Under the pieces are notes generated by a model. It saw nothing but the letters and a program-made list of their open reading frames with translations. It ran no database searches and was not told where the DNA came from. The translations under genes and the position numbers were made by a program. DNA of 12,024 nt from Echinostoma caproni. Lineage: Eukaryota > Platyhelminthes > Trematoda > Plagiorchiida > Echinostomatidae. Every line of letters begins with the position of its first letter. The first letter of the stretch is position 1. Below are positions 8,884 through 12,024 of the stretch, one piece after another. The DNA lies in contig UZAN01058492.1 of the NCBI GenBank assembly GCA_900618425.1, positions 1-12,024 of the forward strand. The letters are read 5' to 3'.

Positions 8884-9258
8884 ATCTCGTCTGGGATACG
8901 TTGTGAGCAATTTATAATCAGAAACTGGATATCCCTGAGATTCCGCGTAATCCAATACTGTCTGAAGTTTGTCCAGACCGGCGAAACGACGAAGTAGGGT
9001 TGTCTGATTCTGATCTGAGTTGGAAGCTGTCGCAGTCCGCGGTAGTCGGAATCGCAACGATGTGATTCCTGCAGCACCTTCGGGTCTAGCCAGGAACGCC
9101 TGGGCCGCGGGTGTGTTCGGTGCTGGGGGCTCACGCGGAAGGGTAGCTGCCACGGCTAAACGGCGCTGCGCCGCTGCGGTCTGTTGTTGATCACGCTGAC
9201 GGGCTAAACGTTCTCGCTGAAGACGTTCCTCTTCTTCCAACCGAGCTTTTTCTTTCGC
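8884..9258 (-). CDS. Internal exon of a FAF1-like UBX-domain protein
   Basis: This 375-nt exon encodes 125 residues, phase 0 at both ends. Residues 1-35 are charged and Glu/Arg/Gln-rich (LEEEERLQRERLARQRDQQQ), a likely coiled coil. A Pro/Ala linker follows, including LPREPPAP, which resembles the LPPEP segment before the UBX domain of FAF1. The UBX domain starts near residue 65 (ITSLRFRLP) and includes LLRRF, DKLQTVLDYAESQGYP and DYKLLTTYPRRD. On the minus strand the acceptor is a long pyrimidine tract ending CTCTAG before GCGAAAG; the donor is GAT|GTGAGT. Known FAF1 proteins bind p97/VCP through the UBX domain and ubiquitinated clients through an N-terminal UBA domain, acting in ubiquitin-dependent degradation. 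The p97-contact loop reads YPR instead of the usual FPR. An insertion rich in Ser, Asn, Gln and Thr separates the first two strands. FAF1 fits better than FAF2 because KLQ..LDY and YKLLTTYPRRD match FAF1. The upstream exon was not found. Confidence 0.9.
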
Positions 9259-10529
9259 CTAGAGGTAGGAGAGAAAACGAGGAAGAAAAAATGAAAATAT
9301 CCACTAACCTGAGAGACTCGTGATTTTTTAGTCGACCGATGGAAAGAGTAAATGGCCCTGCTTGCCACGCTTCGCAAAAGTAAGTTTGAAATTGTTAGTC
9401 TTTACCCATAGTATTGTTTCAAAGCTCCTTTAACTTGGTATTAAATAGCCTAGTAATTGCTAGACACAACTCGAATGTAAACAATCTCCCGGAAATATTG
9501 ACATCTGTCCCAAATGGATGACGGCATCATACTAATCTACTTCATTCTCTGTGATTGGCTAGGAATAGACCAACGCATTTTCAGGCTTCTTGGTTACACT
9601 CAAAAGTATTATACACATTTTAGTGATCCAAAATAATGTCGATCTTTGACCCATTAGAACGACTGTTCTGAGTCAGACACTGGTTGGTTAGCACAAAACG
9701 CTCATTCAAAGGAATACAACTGGTGTGTAAACCGGTTACTGTTTACTAAGATTGGGGACAAAGCGTATAACGACGCCAAAAGTCGAATTCCGTTTCACGA
9801 GTATATCATCAGCTTTATAGATTTCAAACTGGGCAACAAAAAGCATACCTTACTGACCAAAAGTTTCATGTGAAAAATAAACTTGAACTCCGCTTAACAA
9901 CAGAAGGGTTCATTCAGCCGTACAGAATCCGGACAACATCGCTTCAAAAGGATCTCAGGGAATAGTAAAAAAGGAATCAGTGTTCCAACGTTTTCATCCT
10001 GGACACTGAACTGATATGCAAGAGGTAGTTTGGAGGAGACACGGCTCATTTTTCAGATTGATTGCAGAGCATAACACAGATCCGGTGAAGATCCGCTACG
10101 TGCAATCGGTTGGTGAATTAAAAGCAAAACACACATTACAATTCGAGTCCAGTTAAGCCAAAGAATTGCTTTACACACCCCGAGAGGTGAGTATTCAGCA
10201 AACCAAATAACCATAGTGTGTCTACGACTAACATAAATGAGAAGCATAATACAACAATTAAAGAAAGTGGAACGGACAGCAAAAATCACAAAACCAATGG
10301 ATTACAATGGTGTTTATCGTTGGTTTACATTAGCATTTTGAGCAGGTTTTCTGCAGTAAGTTCACAGTTTGAGAAACCTGGCGAAATACGGGACAAGAGA
10401 AAGTCTGCGTGCAGTTAAAAGCCTATAACTACTACGGATGGATGAATAAGAAAGGCAATAACTAAGAGCAGGGATAGGAAGAAAGAAAACTCTTTCTGAA
10501 GGCTGTTTTACAGGACTTGAGGTTAAGTG
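9259..10529. other. Upstream intron of the FAF1-like gene, no recognised gene
   Basis: On the minus strand this is the intron before the 9258-8884 exon; its donor was not identified. The 3' end (about 9300-9259) is a strong pyrimidine tract ending CTCTAG. A stop-free plus-strand frame at 9658-9873 (72 codons) and short frames at 10053-10418 have no recognisable motif. A search by eye for the FAF1 segment expected just upstream (DEAY, SLEADR-like) found nothing. Confidence 0.45.
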
Positions 10530-10576
10530 TCACCACATGCTGCACTAGATGTTCCCGTAGTATAAGACTACGTACG

Positions 10577-10938
10577 TCGAAGCACGACGATTGTCTTGTT
10601 GGAGTGGTCTATCGTTCTCCCTCATTCACGGAGCCAGCAAACGATACACTTTTGTGAGCTATGTCACAAGTCCTATCTGCAAAATTTAGTCATATCCTAA
10701 TAGTGGGTGATTTCAACTGCCCGCATCTCAATCAAACTTTGACTTCCCATCTATCGTTCCAAAGTCAGTTTAAACAGTTAATCGACTCGCATCCGTTGTA
10801 CAATTATGTGAAGGAGCCCAAAATGTTTGGCAAACTGGGAACATCGTCGTTGCTGGATCTGGTACTAACCAACGAAGAGCTCATGGTCGAATCCATCGAT
10901 GTCTCGCCCCCTTAGGACGCAGTGACCATGTTGTTGTT
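10577..10938 (+). pseudogene. C-terminal half of a CR1-like endonuclease domain
   Basis: The frame through 10589-10915 gives DDCLVGVVYRSP, a TGA at 10655, then a continuous stretch with ILIVGDFNCPHLN and SSLLDLVLTNEELMVE. In LINE endonucleases this enzyme nicks the target DNA to prime reverse transcription; the Asp and Asn of GDFN and the Asp-His of SDH are active-site residues. All are visible here, but SDH is reached only in another frame after 10912. The methionine at 10661 follows the TGA and is internal to the family's protein. The N-terminal part with the catalytic Glu was not found. Confidence 0.8.
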
Positions 10939-11177
10939 TAAATGTCTGCTACGCTTTGATAGAAAGAAGTCCGCAAAACAATACACGTCTCGCCACGGAC
11001 TATACTAGATGGCAGAATTTGGCTCACTGCACTCAGCGGATCTTTCCTGGGGACGTAGGCGACCCAGTGGTCACCTGGCATGCATTTACACAGACTTACA
11101 AACCTGATCGCCTCAGTTACTAAGGTTGTCAGAAAGTTAGGGGTCCAAAACTCGCTGATTCGCAGCCGCACTAAAAA

Positions 11178-11888
11178 ATGTTTCTACGCAATCGATCTTG
11201 GCGAGAATACAATCGATTTCCAACTGACAGCACCTGGAATAAATATCGACAACTGCGAAACCATTGTACTCAAGTGGTGCGCGAGGATAAGCTGATGTAC
11301 CAAGAAGTGCTCTCACGGAAGTTTATCTCCAACTCATCACTACTATACAAACATGTCAATATGTCGAGGAAAGTAAAGTACGGGATACCCGCACTCAGCT
11401 GTCTTGGGAAGGTTGCCAACAACACTCAGGAAGCAGCTGAGATGCTGAAAAACCAATACGCCCAAGTCTTTGACACACCTAACAACGCGAGACTGCGGCT
11501 GCCTCGTCGGATACTTTTTCTTCCAAATCCACCAATGACTATCCTCACGTTTGATGCCAACAGAGTGAAATCAAAGCTTCTGAGTCTACGCAAGTATTCG
11601 GCTCCAGGTGCAGATAACCTACATCCCCAACCGCTTATTGCATTAGCGGATTACATATATAAGCCGTTAGCTTTTCTGTTCCAAAGGATGTTTGACGTAA
11701 CCGTGCTGCCTCAGTCGTGGAAACAAGGCATAATTTCTCCAATTTACAAAGGCCGTTGCAGTGATCCTGCCAACTACCGCCCGGTGACACTCTTACCCGT
11801 TCTATCCAAAGTCATGGAATCCATCGTGGCGGATTTCTTGATAGAACACTTAGAGAAATACGACCCAGCACAGCATGGATTCCGTTAA
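11178..11888 (+). pseudogene. N-terminal half of a CR1-like reverse transcriptase
   Basis: This 236-codon open stretch is the best-preserved part of the element. It holds the region before the fingers (CTQVVREDKLMYQEVLSRKF), then the fingers with YSAPGADNLHP (CR1 elements usually have SPGPDG here), PQSWKQGIISPIYKG, NYRPVTLLPVLSKVME and AQHGFR. It stops at a TAA (11886-11888) where the family normally has a Lys codon, and homology continues as KRSCTTNLLLARDEW beyond the stop. The first ATG (11178) comes just after an in-frame TAA and is not a genuine start. The catalytic motif A lies downstream in another frame. Confidence 0.88.
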
Positions 11889-12024
11889 AAGAGATCATGT
11901 ACTACCAATCTGCTCCTGGCCCGCGATGAATGGACAAAGACGATCCAGTTGATGTGGTTTACCTGAACTTCTCCAAAGCGTTCGATCGGGTGAACCACGA
12001 AATACTGCTCCGTAAGCTGTACAA

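Larger units (their letters stand above)
10530..12024 (+). mobile_element. CR1-like LINE, endonuclease to reverse transcriptase, continues past the right edge
   Basis: Parts of an ORF2-type protein occur in order. CLVGVVYRSPSFTEP (10592-10636) and HILIVGDFNCP (about 10691-10723) belong to the apurinic-like endonuclease; GDFN is a conserved motif of that fold. SLLDLVLTNEEL and then GRSDHVVV (10915-10938) form its C-terminal end, with the SDH motif in a different frame. A linker (TRWQNLAHCTQRI, about 11004) leads to the reverse transcriptase, open from 11178 to 11888, with APGADNLHPQPL, WKQGIISPIYK, DPANYRPVTLLPVLSKVME and QHGFR. After a stop and another frame change comes motif A, VVYLNFSKAFDRVNHE, to the window edge. 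Lesions include TGA at 10655, a frame change near 10913, TAA at 10939, stops in the linker, TAA at 11886, and a frame change before 11951. The N-terminal endonuclease motifs are absent, suggesting 5' truncation. It is antisense to the host gene. Confidence 0.88.

Noticed and set aside
9303..9400. GTTAGT donor-like site at 9308 (minus) giving a 50-nt intron to the 9258 acceptor, with an open frame upstream
   Set aside because: The upstream frame reads SFHRSTKKSRVSQ, which does not resemble the charged FAF1 segment expected there. The donor may be chance, although very short introns do occur in flatworms.
9658..9873. 72-codon stop-free plus-strand stretch that might be an exon
   Set aside because: No ATG until the last codon and no recognisable family; length is within chance expectation.
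10060..10110. Possible tRNA-like or SINE-like segment with GATC palindromes
   Set aside because: No A-box/B-box pair and no cloverleaf could be drawn.

Overview
The window looks like nuclear DNA from an intron-rich, repeat-rich invertebrate. My best guess is a digenean trematode or another flatworm: the dispersed repeats are CR1-like, RTE-like and Ty3/gypsy-like retroelements of the kinds I associate with fluke genomes, and there is one clear animal gene split by a long intron. No prokaryotic gene organisation, rRNA, tRNA or CRISPR array was seen. The organism call is inference.

The one host gene is on the minus strand. Two exons encode the C-terminal end of a FAF1-like (FAS-associated factor 1) UBX-domain protein. 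A 375-nt internal exon at 9258-8884 carries the coiled-coil region and most of the UBX domain. A terminal 81-nt exon at 1938-1858 carries the last UBX strand and the stop codon. The intron between them (8883-1939, 6945 nt) has a GTGAGT donor and a pyrimidine-rich AG acceptor and joins the exons in phase 0. Upstream exons (UBA, ubiquitin-like and UAS parts in known FAF1) were not found and should lie beyond the right edge. Positions 1-1857 are 3' flank or 3' UTR of this gene.

The long intron is largely filled with decayed retroelements. From left to right they are: a plus-strand Ty3/gypsy fragment (about 3533-4215: gag C-terminus, CCHC zinc knuckle, DTGS aspartic protease); a minus-strand RTE-like LINE (about 4387-6280) covering the reverse transcriptase to the 3' tail; the plus-strand 3' end of a CR1-like LINE (about 6632-7420) with a polyA signal; and a second, short minus-strand copy of the same RTE tail (about 8421-8655).

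In the upstream intron a CR1-like LINE (about 10530-12024, plus strand) runs off the right edge. It carries an endonuclease GDFN motif, a frameshifted SDH motif, a long reverse transcriptase segment, and motif A with its catalytic aspartate changed to asparagine. All elements carry stops or frameshifts and look inactive.

Two single N bases (3620 and 4413) each sit between identical short direct repeats, which points to assembly joins rather than biology. I found no convincing evidence of a novel biological system; the most useful results are the long-range exon join and the retroelement content of its intron.
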